Shown here: positions 13,484-13,845 of the stretch, piece by piece | Layout of the letters: every line of letters begins with the position of its first letter | How positions within the stretch are numbered: the first letter of the stretch is position 1 | Assembly (NCBI GenBank): GCA_030637805.1 | Contig: DAOWFV010000111.1 | Span: 1-13,845, forward strand | Direction of reading: 5' to 3' | Origin: Acidobacteriota bacterium | GTDB lineage: Bacteria; Acidobacteriota; Thermoanaerobaculia; Thermoanaerobaculales; Sulfomarinibacteraceae | Length of the DNA: 13,845 bases | Notes under the pieces: model-generated | The model's database searches: none | Seen by the model: only the letters and a program-made list of their open reading frames with translations | What the model was told of the DNA's origin: nothing | Translations under genes and position numbers: made by a program

Positions 13484-13845
13484 ATGACTGACCAGAGCAC
13501 CACACTCATCCATATGGCAGGCGTCAGAAAGGTCTTTCTCACCGACGAGGTCGAGACCCACGCCCTGTCCGACGTCCATCTCGATATCCAGAGCGGCGAT
13601 TTCGTGACCGTGGCCGGGCCTTCCGGCGGCGGAAAATCGACGTTGCTGTCGATTATGGGCCTTCTCGATACGCCGACCGAGGGGGACTACCACCTCAACG
13701 GCCACCCGGTCGAGACGCTGACCGTGCGAGAACGAGCACAGCTCCGCAACCGGGCCATCGGTTTCATCTTTCAGAGCTTCAACCTGATTGGCGATCTCAC
13801 GGTTTTCGAAAACGTGGAACTGCCCCTGGTCTACCGCAACACCCC
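13484..13845 (+). CDS. MacB/LolD-type ABC transporter ATP-binding protein, 5' part
   Basis: ATG 13484, with AAGGAG 7 nt upstream, opens a frame that stays open for 120 codons to the window edge. It encodes the front of an ABC ATPase: an aromatic/basic lead (VRKVFLTDEVETHALSDV), Walker A GPSGGGKST (45-53), the LSIMGLLDTPTEG segment, and the Q-loop IGFIFQSFNL (Gln97), followed by TVFENVELPLVYR. This is the sequence style of the MacB/LolD/FtsE group that pairs with MacB_PCD permeases. It should energise the permease at 9642 through the HlyD adaptor. Signature, Walker B and H-loop lie outside the window. The 16-bp gap to the adaptor gene indicates co-transcription. Confidence 0.93.
   Translation, partial: MTDQSTTLIHMAGVRKVFLTDEVETHALSDVHLDIQSGDFVTVAGPSGGGKSTLLSIMGLLDTPTEGDYHLNGHPVETLTVRERAQLRNRAIGFIFQSFNLIGDLTVFENVELPLVYRNT

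Overview
The window is about 13.8 kb of GC-rich bacterial chromosome. It most likely comes from an uncultured member of the Acidobacteriota. The main pointer is the 814-residue two-module MacB/FtsX-type permease at 9642-12086, which has the layout of the 'acidobacterial duplicated orphan permease' (ADOP) family. A cbb3-oxidase copper ATPase, a secreted M43 protease and a one-component Ser/Thr-kinase-like membrane protein fit that assignment. No phylogenetic marker was available, so the phylum is an inference.

Layout. 1-103 (minus) is the start of a Kef/CPA2-type antiporter that runs off the left edge. 104-536 is a divergent intergenic region dominated by a roughly 180-bp imperfect palindrome (210-389). 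537-3406 holds ccoI and ccoS, the assembly factors of cbb3 cytochrome oxidase, separated by a 210-bp heptad-repeat element. 3407-3936 holds a possible 42-codon ORF and a second, related heptad element. 3937-6040 (minus) holds queA (queuosine synthesis) and, upstream of it, a secreted M43 metalloprotease, with a rho-independent terminator between them. 6473-6862 is yraN. A third heptad element fills the convergent gap to 7020. 7020-9419 (minus) is a membrane-anchored kinase-like protein that has lost its catalytic aspartates. 9642-13845 (plus) is a MacAB-like export system: ADOP permease, HlyD-family adaptor, then the first 120 codons of the ABC ATPase.

The clearest regulatory result is that the permease and the adaptor each have a textbook sigma-54 -24/-12 element (9526-9540 and 12174-12188). 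Each is preceded by a near-identical 16-bp partial palindrome (TGTYCGATTCYGRACA), and in both cases that site starts exactly 77 bp upstream of the -24 TGGCAC. This predicts one enhancer-binding protein acting on two promoters of one efflux system. The first site also overlaps the -35 of a predicted sigma-70 promoter for the divergent pseudokinase gene. Between the first sigma-54 promoter and the permease lies an 18-codon ORF with its own Shine-Dalgarno that resembles the permease N terminus. It is either a remnant of a lost tandem permease or a leader peptide.

The other distinctive feature is a set of non-coding elements built from in-phase 7-bp repeats. Two copies (2962-3171 and 3700-3937) share inverted heptad arms and a homologous core. 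A third (6857-7004) has the same design with different heptads. All three are flush with, or overlap, stop codons. Several genes also lack a clear Shine-Dalgarno and have a -10-like hexamer 6-8 nt upstream of the start codon, which suggests leaderless transcripts.
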